In this document: positions 7,814 to 15,000 of the stretch, piece by piece
How positions within the stretch are numbered: position 1 is the first letter of the stretch
Layout of the letters: each line of letters begins with the position of its first letter
Assembly: GCF_042767895.1 (NCBI RefSeq)
Contig: NC_091565.1
Coordinates: 35,719,726 to 35,734,725 of the forward strand
Reading direction: 5' to 3'
Origin: Penaeus vannamei
Lineage: Eukaryota; Arthropoda; Malacostraca; Decapoda; Penaeidae
DNA length: 15,000 nucleotides
Notes under the pieces: generated by a model
The model's input: the letters and a program-made list of their open reading frames with translations, nothing else
Database searches by the model: none
What the model was told of the DNA's origin: nothing
Position numbers and translations under genes: made by a program

Positions 7814-7842
7814 GGGGAGGGGGGGGGGAGGGAGAGGAAGGG
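7814..7842 (+). other. G-quadruplex-forming motif
   Basis: Reading 5'-3': GGGG, A, G10, A, GGG, AGAGGAA, GGG. This satisfies the four-run rule (runs of three or more G, loops of 1-7 nt). It is in the purine-rich lead of R1 copy 2, where copy 1 has its G11 at 1808-1818. Confidence 0.75.
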
Positions 7843-7865
7843 AAAGAGATATCGAAACGGAAAAA

Positions 7866-8110
7866 TCCACAATGTCAGGACAATTCCTTTTGTTGCTGTT
7901 CCATTCCATAAATGCCAACAACGCCAGTTTGATGAATTTCTGCGTTTGTGGAAAGCAATTACTCATGGACCATGATCATGAAAGCGATCGCCATAGGCCC
8001 TGCAGTGTGGAATCGTCTTTTCTTTACCATCATGAAAGTTATATTTATTGCAGTGTTCTGAATAGTCATGATGACATTTACGCTAATGGATTCGTTGAAA
8101 TGGCAATTTT
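7866..8110 (+). repeat. Dispersed repeat R1, copy 2
   Basis: Positions 7866-7985 match 1928-2047 at about 89%. The 8-bp palindrome GCGATCGC sits at 7984-7991, and a GGATTCG landmark follows 104 bp later at 8088. R1 copy 3 has the same pair (GCGATCGC at 10581, GGATTCG at 10681). The 129-codon frame at 7800-8189 (with a counterpart at 1916-2173) arises from this repeat. Most codon differences between copies change the amino acid, so I do not call a protein. Confidence 0.85.
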
Positions 8111-8700
8111 CAGATTTTTTTTCCGCTCTGACCATTTTTTTTATTCTCGAAATTTAAGGATTTATTATTATAATTTAATAATCGTATAAATTACTATTAT
8201 TTTCTTATAATTATATATTTTTTACAATACATCAGTTAAAAGTTAATGATGGTAACCATATTGAATATTACTTTCTTTCTCACACTTTATCCCCATCAAA
8301 CCTTTAAAAATATCAAAACGAATAAAACAATAATAAGAAAAAAAGCACCAGAGTATAATAAAGATCGCATACGTTGAGTTCTGAAATGCAAGTCTTCCCA
8401 TGTAATCCCTTGGGTAAAACGTATGAACATTGTGTAGACGGGTGCTTGATGTTCGAAAAAAAAACGAAAGTTAAAAGATTTTATCGAGTAACTGTAACAG
8501 GTGTTTGTGCAGTATACATCAGACATGGACGAATAACGATTAATGTTTTTTGTTACAGAAAAAGGGCTTAAAGAAATGATAAATTGATGCGTTTGCTAAG
8601 TCAAATACACGTGTAGTAAATATTCTAATACGTCAAGTGAAAAATGACATGTGGAAATATTTATCAGTTGCAAAAGGTCTTTCAATGCCATAGAAAGAAA
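8111..8700. other. Unassigned region, downstream part of R1 series
   Basis: AT-rich without a recognisable gene. Positions 8344-8378 (AGCACC..ATAAAGATCG..CGTTGAG) match 2547-2581 at 27 of 35 bases, continuing the R1 homology after a more variable interval (359 bp here, 500 bp in copy 1). Frames at 8296-8526 and 8374-8571 overlap on opposite strands and show no motif. Confidence 0.45.
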
Positions 8701-8702
8701 GA

Positions 8703-8703
8703 A

Positions 8704-8735
<32 letters not shown>

Positions 8736-8858
8736 TATATATATATAATATATATAATATATATATATATACATACATATATATATATATAAAATATATA
8801 TATATAATATATATAATACTTATATATATGAATATATATATATATAATATATATATAT

Positions 8859-8955
<97 letters not shown>

Positions 8956-8972
8956 TACATACATACATATAT
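8703..8972. repeat. Compound TA / (AC)13 / (CATA)n microsatellite
   Basis: From 8703 to 8924 the sequence is TA repeat interrupted by TAATA, CATACA and TGAA units that recur in a higher-order way. Positions 8925-8950 are (AC)13, then (CATA)n runs to 8972. Tyr-Ile frames of 87-122 codons on both strands are translated repeat. The tract lies between R1 and R3 of the second series, just as the CA array does in the first. Confidence 0.97.
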
Positions 8973-8979
8973 GGTCGCA

Positions 8980-9003
8980 TTTTTTTTTTTTTTTTTTTTT
9001 TTT
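8980..9003 (-). repeat. T24 homopolymer
   Basis: An uninterrupted T24 run 8 bp after the compound microsatellite. As a minus-strand poly(A) it could be the seed of the adjacent AC/TA microsatellite, a common arrangement at retroposon tails. No SINE body was recognised on the minus strand. Confidence 0.9.
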
Positions 9004-9214
9004 ATCAAAATATCTTGGTATTATAACTTAAAAAGACAAATCATCTGAAGATGCCGATGAACTTCAACTAAACGTAATGCGCATACATGTAATCAAGAAT
9101 AGATAAAGTTTTTTTCATAGCTTGTATATAGAAATAACCAGAACGAAAAATAAAGGGAAAGTGACAGACAAAATGACAGGGGAATAGATACTGATGATAA
9201 CAATGTTAGAGGGT

Positions 9215-10090
9215 AGAGTGAAGCAAGAGAATAATTATAATGTTACGTTTGTGTTACAAAGGAACCGCCGGAGTGTAAAGCATTGACACACTTTACCTTT
9301 GACAACTTATTAACATTATCATTACTGATATTATTATCATCATGGTCATTATCCTCGTCACCATCATTATCATCGTCGTCGTCATCGTTATCATCGTCAT
9401 TGTCACCGCCATCATTATCTTCATCGTCGTCATCACCATGATTATCATTACTATTCATTATGATTATCATCACTATCATCATTATTACTTTAACAACAAA
9501 TACTACTACCACTCATGATATCACCACCATTTCTTTTACTGCAACAAGTTGACATGTCGACAATACAAGCCGATTAAAGTAAATAATTCGCTATATTATC
9601 AATTCCAAGAATATATAACAATATTTGCAGCGGACGATCACCACCCAAGCGAGCATTCCGCTTTTGTGATCCAAACTGCAATAGCGAAATAAAAATTCCC
9701 TTGCTGATATGGGTACCATGAATCTTGCTTTTGAATGGGGGAGTTCTATCTTACATGAAATATTTGGTAAAATTGCGAAAAGAATGTACTAATTTCGAAT
9801 GACTATTGGTGATTTGATGACTATAATGTGTTTTCTATTCATGACCATGTTACCCGAAGTAAGAACATTGGGAATTACTATTGTTTTTAGAGGATTTCTG
9901 TGCAGGGGAAACTTTTATTAGTTTACTTTATAATTATGTGTATAAGTAAATCTATTAACAACTTTTAAGAAAATTTGCAGTGTGTTAGAAAGAACATGTA
10001 TGAGTCAATATATCTAATAAGCATTTAATATCTAAGTAAATGAATAATATATGAGTACTTAATTAGATAAAGACAGTTCAATTAAATCAA
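9215..10090 (+). repeat. Dispersed repeat R3/R4, copy B (longest)
   Basis: The R3 motif CCGGAGTGTAAAGCATTGACAC lies at 9268-9289, then the ATC tract, then the R4 module from about 9560 with GCGAGCATTCCG at 9651-9662 and CATGAATCTTGCT at 9718-9730. R4 matches copy A well and copies C and D less well. Past 9760, TTTTCTATTCATGACCATG and the AATATATCTAATAAG region parallel copy A up to about 5110. The element is therefore at least about 850 bp. No conserved open frame runs through the copies. Confidence 0.75.
9308..9490. repeat. Interrupted (ATC)n/(GTC)n trinucleotide tract
   Basis: About 180 bp of ATC, GTC, TTA and ACC triplets on the plus strand. The minus-strand 89-codon frame 9243-9512, very rich in Asp and Asn, is this tract translated. 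The tract sits inside repeat copy B between R3 and R4. Confidence 0.9.
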
Positions 10091-10303
10091 ATGTTGTTAT
10101 ACATGAAGGAAACAGATATTTATTAAATGCATCAATATGTTATGGATTGAATGCTCCATGAAAACGTTAATCATGAGTTTAATATCAATATTTGAGAATT
10201 TAATAAATGGTCTATCTAATTGCACGACTGAAAATGCTGAATGTTTTAGCTTGATCGGTACGCATTTCATTTTTTCAACGTCAGCGTCAGGTATTAACAC
10301 TGC
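10091..10303. other. AT-rich spacer
   Basis: Nothing recognisable. Two overlapping opposite-strand frames (10097-10387 and 10137-10433) extend from here into the trinucleotide tract and have no motif. Confidence 0.4.
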
Positions 10304-10490
10304 CATCTTCATCATCATTATCATCAGAATCATGATTATCATCATCGTCCTCATTATCATTATCATCATCGTCATTATCTGTCCCACTGCCGTTCACATA
10401 CATGATAACTCTTTTCCACAAAGGCTGTTATAACGCTTAATAAAGGCATCATCGTCGTCATCATTGTCATCGCCATCGTCAGGTAGAAAC
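10304..10490. repeat. Two interrupted (ATC)n tracts
   Basis: TCATCATTATCATC-type triplets at about 10304-10381 and again at about 10447-10482, separated by some 65 bp of non-repetitive sequence. Same strand sense as the tracts at 5175 and 9308. Confidence 0.85.
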
Positions 10491-10564
10491 CCACGGCAAG
10501 TCTGTATACTCTTTGTTGTTGTTACACTCTATATATGCTAAGGATCCCATATTGAGGAATTTCT

Positions 10565-10705
10565 TCAGCATGTTTCGAAAGCGATCGCTCGTGGGCATTG
10601 GTCGATAGAGCTCAGCCGTGAGAATTAGCCTCTTTTTTATTTATAATCTCTTACACATTAAAGACAGCATTTATATTGATGGATTCGTCGACGAACGTTA
10701 CGAAG
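10565..10705 (+). repeat. Dispersed repeat R1, copy 3 (diverged, partial)
   Basis: CGAAAGCGATCGC at 10576-10588 matches TGAAAGCGATCGC in copy 2. A second block, GACAGCATTTATATTGATGGATTCGTCGA, matches GATGACATTTACGCTAATGGATTCGTTGA at nearly the same distance (100 against 104 bp). Between the blocks, similarity is weak. The conserved spacing makes chance unlikely, but an alignment score is needed. Confidence 0.55.
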
Positions 10706-10904
10706 TAGTATATCATGGGATGTAGTACTCTATTCTCATGATATGTCTGGTATGTGTAAAATGTATAATTGTGAACAGAACACATATTTTGCGGTGTAAT
10801 AAATAAATGATGGCAAAGTAATGTTTTAGAGTGTTGTGGACAACATGGTAAAGGGAGCAATATTATCTTGATTTAGTTCTCTCTGCTTCTTACTGTTCTG
10901 AATT
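10706..10904. other. Unassigned spacer
   Basis: AT-rich, no gene seen. Minus-strand frames 10651-10860 and 10826-11011 are short and without motif. Confidence 0.35.
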
Positions 10905-11193
10905 CGCATTAGAGAAAGAGGGAGAGAATGAAAATAAAAAGAAAATGTTTCGTTCCCAACGCAAGCGATCCACCCACATGTGAAATACTGCCACAGTTTT
11001 CCTCTTGCCAACCGCTTGCGCTTTATCTAATTACTCTTAGACATGTTAACAACTGTCCCAACAAAGCCATTCAGTTAAAGTAGGCAGTTCGGTGGATTAT
11101 TGGTGCTAGGAATACTTCGGAACATTTACAACGGAGCTAGATTACCAAAGCGAGTCACTCTACAAGTGCCTTTGTATTCCGAGTAACTGCAGT

Positions 11194-11253
<60 letters not shown>

Positions 11254-11480
11254 TCGCTGGTAAGAAGCACCATGATTTATTTTCTTTTTTTTCTTCTTCT
11301 TTTTAATGCGGTCGTTGAGGCTGTCATGAAATATCAGGCGAAAATATAATGCAGTCATATGTTTGAAAGGTCTTAAGTATTAAGTATGATGTTTGATTTT
11401 TCGATTTTTTTTATTATTATTAAATTAATGTTTATTTCTCATTCCTATCACTACTGAACTTTCCTAATAATAAAATAATG
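10905..11480 (+). repeat. Dispersed repeat R3/R4, copy C
   Basis: A purine lead with GGGAGAGAAT (10920-10929) is followed by a divergent R3 motif at about 10966-11000. R4 starts at about 11060 with no trinucleotide tract between. CAAAGCCATTCAGTTAAAGTAGGCAGTTCGG and ATTATTGGTGCTAGGA match copy D; CCTTTGTATTCCGAGTAACTGCAGTAA matches copies A and B. After an embedded TA array, CGCTGGTAAGAAGCACCATGATTT resumes the alignment with copy B (TGCTGATATGGGTACCATGAATCTT). Further similarity to copy A runs to about 11450 (GAAATATCAGGCGAAAATATAA; CCTATCACTACTGAAC). Confidence 0.7.
11198..11251. repeat. (AT)27 microsatellite inside repeat copy C
   Basis: An uninterrupted 54-bp AT run. It occupies the place where copies A and B have a short A-rich linker, so the array grew or inserted inside this one copy after the copies separated. 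Confidence 0.97.
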
Positions 11481-12188
11481 TATAATTATGAAGTATACAA
11501 TTCATTTTTGTTCCTGAACCTTTTTAGTGAAATCTTTCACTTATGATCAATAGTTGTAGTGATAATAGCCATAGTGTTGAAAATGGTGTCAGTTATCATC
11601 ACCATCAGAATATTACACTTTATAGCCGTAGAGAGTAGAATAAAGTGAACGTGATAATCCCATCCACGAAGAACCTTTAAACCATCAAAAAAGTGTTAAA
11701 ATCACTAATGGTTTCCTATGTACTGAATTCTGAAGGCATGTGCAGATGGGTATTCGACATTTGAAAAATTATATAAAATAAAAACAAAATAAGTAGATTT
11801 ATTAGAAATATATTTTGAATATAAGTGCAATGGCTGTAAGTACATCTAGTTAAAGCTATGAACGAATTCTGTAGGAAACGACCTTTCGACACTGAAATGA
11901 ATGGCTGCCTGACTACGGTACTCTGAACATGGAGTTCGGAAAGGCAAGCATAGTCCCTTGTGGTTTAATCCTGCTTACTAAAATAAAAAGGTTGCGAAGA
12001 AGGGTGTTTGATGATGAGAAGAAATAGGCGGGTTCATAGTTTAATTAGATAAACATAACGAATGTACATGTATTCAAATGAAGGAGAGAAAGAAAGGGAA
12101 AAGAGTAGAAGAAAAATTAATTAGGGGAAGTACTGTGGCCTCAGTCTTCATCCCCAAGGCCTCAAACGACAATGACGAATAATGGATT
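11481..12188. other. Unassigned AT-rich DNA
   Basis: No gene, RNA or clear repeat was recognised in about 700 bp. A purine-rich stretch (GAAGGAGAGAAAGAAAGGG) lies near 12080-12110. No R1 copy was found here, so the fourth R4 copy downstream seems to lack its R1 partner. Confidence 0.4.
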
Positions 12189-12207
12189 GGGTGGGTGGGG
12201 GAGGGGG
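12189..12207 (+). other. Very strong G-quadruplex motif with 1-nt loops
   Basis: GGG-T-GGG-T-GGGGG-A-GGGGG in 19 bp. Four runs of three or more G joined by single-nucleotide loops is the arrangement known to give the most stable parallel quadruplexes. It stands alone in AT-rich DNA, about 50 bp before repeat copy D. Confidence 0.9.
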
Positions 12208-12239
12208 CAAGAACAAGAATTCGAACAGCAAAATTTTAG

Positions 12240-12548
12240 CCTTACTTTGGTTGGTAAATTATCTTCATCAGGATATGAGAACGATAAAAATAGAAAACAT
12301 CCAGACATAGAGAAACAGAAAATCGTTGCTAGTTTCTCTTCTTAAGTTGTTGGATAGGTCAAGTAAAGAAACATTACACAAAGTTCTGGAACATCTTCAT
12401 AGTTAATGTTAAAATGTTGAATAAATATTCCTCTTGATTAGTGATAGACCATAGACCTATATGAAATTATTCGGGGATAACAAGCAACTATTGAAAAATT
12501 CTAAATTTTGCTCATCTCGGTTAACCGAGAAGATAAGCATATGCATCG

Positions 12549-12605
<57 letters not shown>

Positions 12606-12860
12606 TACCACCACAATGTCTCTCCTCGCCGAGTTCCTTCATTTGATTCTTTCTTACTGTGCGGCATGCTACCCGAGAGTCCCGATAAAGCAAAGCCACT
12701 GAAGTAGGTAGGTCGGCAAATTATTGGTTCTAAGGACACCCATTTACATTGAAGCTATACCACCAAAACTTGCCATTCTGAAAGCACATTTCTGCTCCAA
12801 ATGGCATATGCAAAACTTCCACACCGATATGAATGCCCCAAAAATTGTTATTGAACGTAA
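12240..12860 (+). repeat. Dispersed repeat R3/R4, copy D
   Basis: GGTTGGTAAATTATCTTCA at about 12250 matches copy E. After a (GA)n tract, the R4 start CAAAGCCACTGAAGTAGGTAGGTCGGCAAATTATTGG matches copy C. CATTCTGAAAGCACATTTCTGCTCCAAATGGCATATGCAAAACTTCCACACCGATATGA aligns with copy A (CATTCCG..CTTTTGTGTCCCAAATTGCAA..AAAACTCCCACACTGATAGA). The R3 motif itself is not clear in this copy. The 106-codon frame 12724-13044 starts inside R4 and is not preserved in the other copies. Confidence 0.65.
12554..12602. repeat. (GA)24 microsatellite
   Basis: 49 bp of uninterrupted GA on the plus strand, located where other copies of the R3/R4 element have an irregular purine-rich lead. It probably expanded from that lead. 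Arg-Glu and Leu-Ser frames across it are artefacts. Confidence 0.97.
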
Positions 12861-13154
12861 ATATTCTAGTTTTGATGGAAGTATCAAGATAATATCTTCA
12901 ATAAAAAACGTAAACAATTGTTTATTTCGTACGGGTTTAATTTTCGGAATTCATTTTAACTATATCCCATTTCTATTAATAACGTGGAAGGTTAACAGGA
13001 AGACCGTGAAACTTTGGGGAAACTATTATATTCCAGTTCACTAAGCGTATTTCACTGTTGTGATTACATACTATTAAGATTACATTATGAAGTCATGTCG
13101 TACGGGGATATTGTATTACAGTTAGGTAAGGAAAGTTTGGCTAATGAAAACGAA
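12861..13154. other. Unassigned AT-rich DNA
   Basis: No gene seen. It separates repeat copy D from the polypyrimidine minisatellite. Confidence 0.35.
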
Positions 13155-13353
13155 TTCTCTCTCTCTCTCCCTCTCCCTCTCCCTCCACCTCCCCCTTTCT
13201 CCCTCTTCCTCCCCTTCCCTCTCTCCCTCTCCATCTCCCTCTCTATCTCCCTCCCTCTCTCCCTCTCCATCTCCCTCCCTCTCTCCCTCTCCATCTCCCT
13301 CCCTCCCTCCCTCTCCATCTCCCTCCTTCTTTCCCTCTTCATCTCCCTCCCCC
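13155..13353. repeat. Polypyrimidine tract with 12/24-bp tandem units
   Basis: After (TC)n and CCCTCT-rich sequence, ten 12-bp units run from 13225 to 13344. They alternate mainly between CCCTCTCCATCT and CCCTCCCTCTCT, giving a 24-bp higher-order unit. Because 24 is a multiple of three, translation gives an 8-residue period (SISLPLSL). It grades directly into the 26-bp minisatellite, so both probably come from the same CT-rich ancestor. Confidence 0.9.
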
Positions 13354-14151
13354 TTTCTGCCTCTCCCTCTCCCTCCCCCTTTCTGCCTCTCCCTCTCCCT
13401 CCCCCTTTCTGCCTCTCCCTCTCCCTCCCCCTTTCTGCCTCTCCCTCTCCCTCCCCCTTTCTGCCTCTCCCTATCCCTCCCCCTTTTCTGCCTCTCCCTC
13501 TCCTTCCCCCTTTCTGCCTCTCCCTCTCCCTCCCCCTTTCTGCCTCTCCCTCTCCCTCCCCATTTCTGCCTCTCCCTCTCCCTCCCCCTTTCTGCCTCTC
13601 CCTCTCCCTCCCCCTTTCTGCCTCTCCCTCTCCCTCCCCCTTTCTGCCTCTCCTCCCTCTCCCTTTCTGCCTCTCCCTCTCCCTCCCCCTTTCTGCCTCT
13701 CCCTCTCCTTCTCCTTTTCTGCCTCTCCCTCTCCCTCCCCCTTTCTGCCTCTCCCTCTCCCTCCCCCTTTCTGCCTCTCCCTCTCCCTCCCCCTTTTTGC
13801 CTCTCCCTCTCCCTCCCCCTTTCTGCCTCTCCCTCTCCCTCCCCTTTTCTGCCTCTCCCTCTCCCTCCCCCTTTCTGCCTCTCCCTCTCCCTCCCCCTTT
13901 CTGCCTCTCCCTCTCCCTCCCCCTTTCTGCCTCTCCCTCTCCCTCCCCCTTTCTGCCTCTCCCTCTCCCTCCCCCTTTCTGCCTCTCCCTCTCCTTCTCC
14001 TTTTCTGCCTCTCCCTCTCCCTCCCCCTTTCTGCCTCTCCCTCTCCCTCCCCCTTTCTGCCTCTCCCTCTCCCTCCCCCTTTCTGCCTCTCCCTCTCCCT
14101 CCCCCTTTCTGCCTCTACCTCTCCCTCCCCCTTTTTGCTTCTCTCTCTTCT
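13354..14151. repeat. 26-bp CT-rich minisatellite, about 30 units
   Basis: The unit starts TTTCTGCCTCTCCC and ends TCTCCCTCCCCC, 26 bp in all. I located 31 TTTCTG/TTTTTG starts from 13354 to 14132. All spacings are 26 bp except one of 27 (13458 to 13485) and one of 23 (13641 to 13664). Units are nearly identical; variants include CTCCTTCTCCTTTTCTG, seen twice 286 bp (11 units) apart at 13716 and 14002. Since 26 is not divisible by three, each frame reads the same 26-residue Ser/Leu/Pro period in a different phase. That explains the 339- and 379-codon frames on plus and the 238-codon Arg/Glu/Gly frame on minus. None is a gene. Confidence 0.97.
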
Positions 14152-14261
14152 AACAATAATTGACTGACCGGTTGTTGATGCCAACAACTATCATGTGTGA
14201 AGAATGGGTAAATAGAAGAACAAGGGTGTTATAGTTAGGAAAGTTTTACAGTCTGAATATA
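14152..14261. other. Unique spacer between two pyrimidine arrays
   Basis: Non-repetitive sequence of mixed composition, no signal recognised. Confidence 0.4.
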
Positions 14262-14284
14262 TTCTCTCTCTGTCTTTCTGTCTG

Positions 14285-14380
<96 letters not shown>
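14262..14380. repeat. (CT)n microsatellite, pure run of 95 bp
   Basis: Imperfect CT/TGTCT from 14262, then uninterrupted CT at 14286-14380. Same strand asymmetry as the minisatellite 135 bp upstream. Such mirror-symmetric polypyrimidine runs can form intramolecular triplexes (H-DNA). Confidence 0.98.
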
Positions 14381-14382
<2 letters not shown>

Positions 14383-15000
14383 CCCCTCAAAAGATGCATT
14401 TCAAAATTGTTAACAGAACGGATATATTGGAAGTTTAAGAGGGTTCTCGTGTGTAAAACGACTTGAAACTACTGTTATATATGAGGAATGTGCAAATACC
14501 ATGAACTAAATTGTTTTCTTTGCACAATATCCGGCTCTCTATAGAAACAATTTCCTGTTTATTATCACTAATCGTTTTAGAGACGAAAAAACGATAATTA
14601 CGGGATTAGTGGTGGTTATGATATTATACGTCGATGTTGAGATAATTGTTCATCAGAAAAATTCAGTTACAGCGTTTGTATGTGTAATATTATTTTCTTG
14701 GTACCAGTGCCAGATATAAATGTTTTAACTTGTTCGTGTAGATGTTAATATGATGGAGCGAATATGATTTATTCTCCGATTGTGAAGGTGAAGAAATTTT
14801 TTATCTCTATTTTCAATGTTTACGACCAAAAAAGCAGATTGAAGCAGATGGCATTTTAGTGAGCCTTTTGACATCGAAAAAAGCAGAAGATAGGCAAATA
14901 TCGTTGAAAAGAGTGAGAGTGAATGTGAGACAGAAATGGAATAAGAAAGAGGGAGTAGGAAGGGGGAGACTGACAGAGAAATTCACTTTATCATGGTTAG
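14381..15000. other. Unassigned AT-rich DNA to window end
   Basis: No gene seen. A hairpin with an 8-bp perfect stem (ATCGTTTT at 14571-14578 with AAAACGAT at 14588-14595, 9-nt loop) is present. From about 14875 to 14985 the plus strand becomes purine-rich (GA with GGGGGA), like the purine leads of the R1 and R3 copies. Another repeat copy may therefore begin near or beyond the window end. Confidence 0.4.

Noticed and set aside
8596..8980. Tyr-Ile-rich minus-strand frames of 115-122 codons
   Set aside because: Translated TA/AC microsatellite.
9243..9512. Asp/Asn-rich acidic minus-strand frame
   Set aside because: Reverse translation of the interrupted ATC tract. Acidic composition is a by-product of GAT/GAC triplets.
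12724..13044. 106-codon plus-strand frame
   Set aside because: Starts inside repeat copy D. Homologous positions in copies A-C are not open in the same frame, and no domain was recognised.
13354..14151. Regular 26-bp spacing considered as a CRISPR-like array
   Set aside because: Units are contiguous tandem copies with no unique spacers, in clearly eukaryotic simple-sequence DNA.
13014..14153. 379-codon plus-strand open frame (and the 339-codon frame at 13144-14163)
   Set aside because: Almost wholly a translation of the 26-bp and 12/24-bp CT-rich tandem repeats. All frames stay open for the same reason.
13471..14187. 238-codon minus-strand Arg/Glu/Gly-rich frame
   Set aside because: Reverse complement of the same minisatellite, with a 26-residue period and no domain.

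Overview
This window looks like non-coding nuclear DNA from an animal. It is AT-rich overall and crowded with long, nearly perfect di- and trinucleotide microsatellites (CA, TA, CT/GA, ATC), homopolymer runs and a 26-bp minisatellite. I see no bacterial signals: no operons, Shine-Dalgarno-led gene series, rRNA, tRNA or CRISPR. The pattern fits a large, repeat-rich invertebrate genome such as a mollusc, possibly a cephalopod. That assignment is inference from texture, because no gene identifies the organism. I found no exon or intact gene that I can defend. Every long open frame is either a translated simple repeat or lies in diverged dispersed repeats.

Under the microsatellites there is a second layer: several diverged repeat modules, found by reading the window against itself. 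R1 has a shared core around a GCGATCG palindrome and lies at 1928-2150, 7866-8110 and 10565-10705. R2 is 204 bp and lies at 585-788 and 3851-4054, about 89% identical by hand count. R3/R4 is a longer unit: a purine-rich lead, then a module with a GTGTGAAGCG..TGCCAC-like motif, often an ATC/ATT tract, then a module with a GCGAGCATTCCG..TTTTGTG-like motif. It lies at about 3560-3780 (R3 part), 4566-5110, 9215-10090, 10905-11480 and 12240-12860. All copies are in the same (+) orientation, and the order R1 then R3 then R4 recurs three times (from 1928, 7866 and 10565). This suggests old head-to-tail duplication of a multi-kilobase unit, or one composite repeat, rather than independent insertions.

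Layout: 1-1700, unassigned AT-rich DNA with one R2 copy. 1700-5110, first R1..R3..R2..R4 series, interrupted by a (CA)46 tract. 5175-7730, CA/TA microsatellites, a 76-bp segment with 10-bp inverted ends, an A-rich strand-biased block, a (TA)32 tract, a pair of CRE-like octamers and a hAT-like transposon terminus. 7730-10090, second R1..R3..R4 series with a TA/AC/T-rich compound microsatellite. 10300-11480, ATC tracts and a third, compact series. 11480-13150, a very G-quadruplex-prone sequence and a fourth R4 copy. 13155-14151, a 1-kb polypyrimidine minisatellite. 14286-14380, a (CT)n tract. The rest to 15000 is unassigned.

No genes act together here. The value of the window is structural: the colinear repeat series, microsatellites embedded at different places inside copies of one repeat, and several sequences likely to form non-B DNA.
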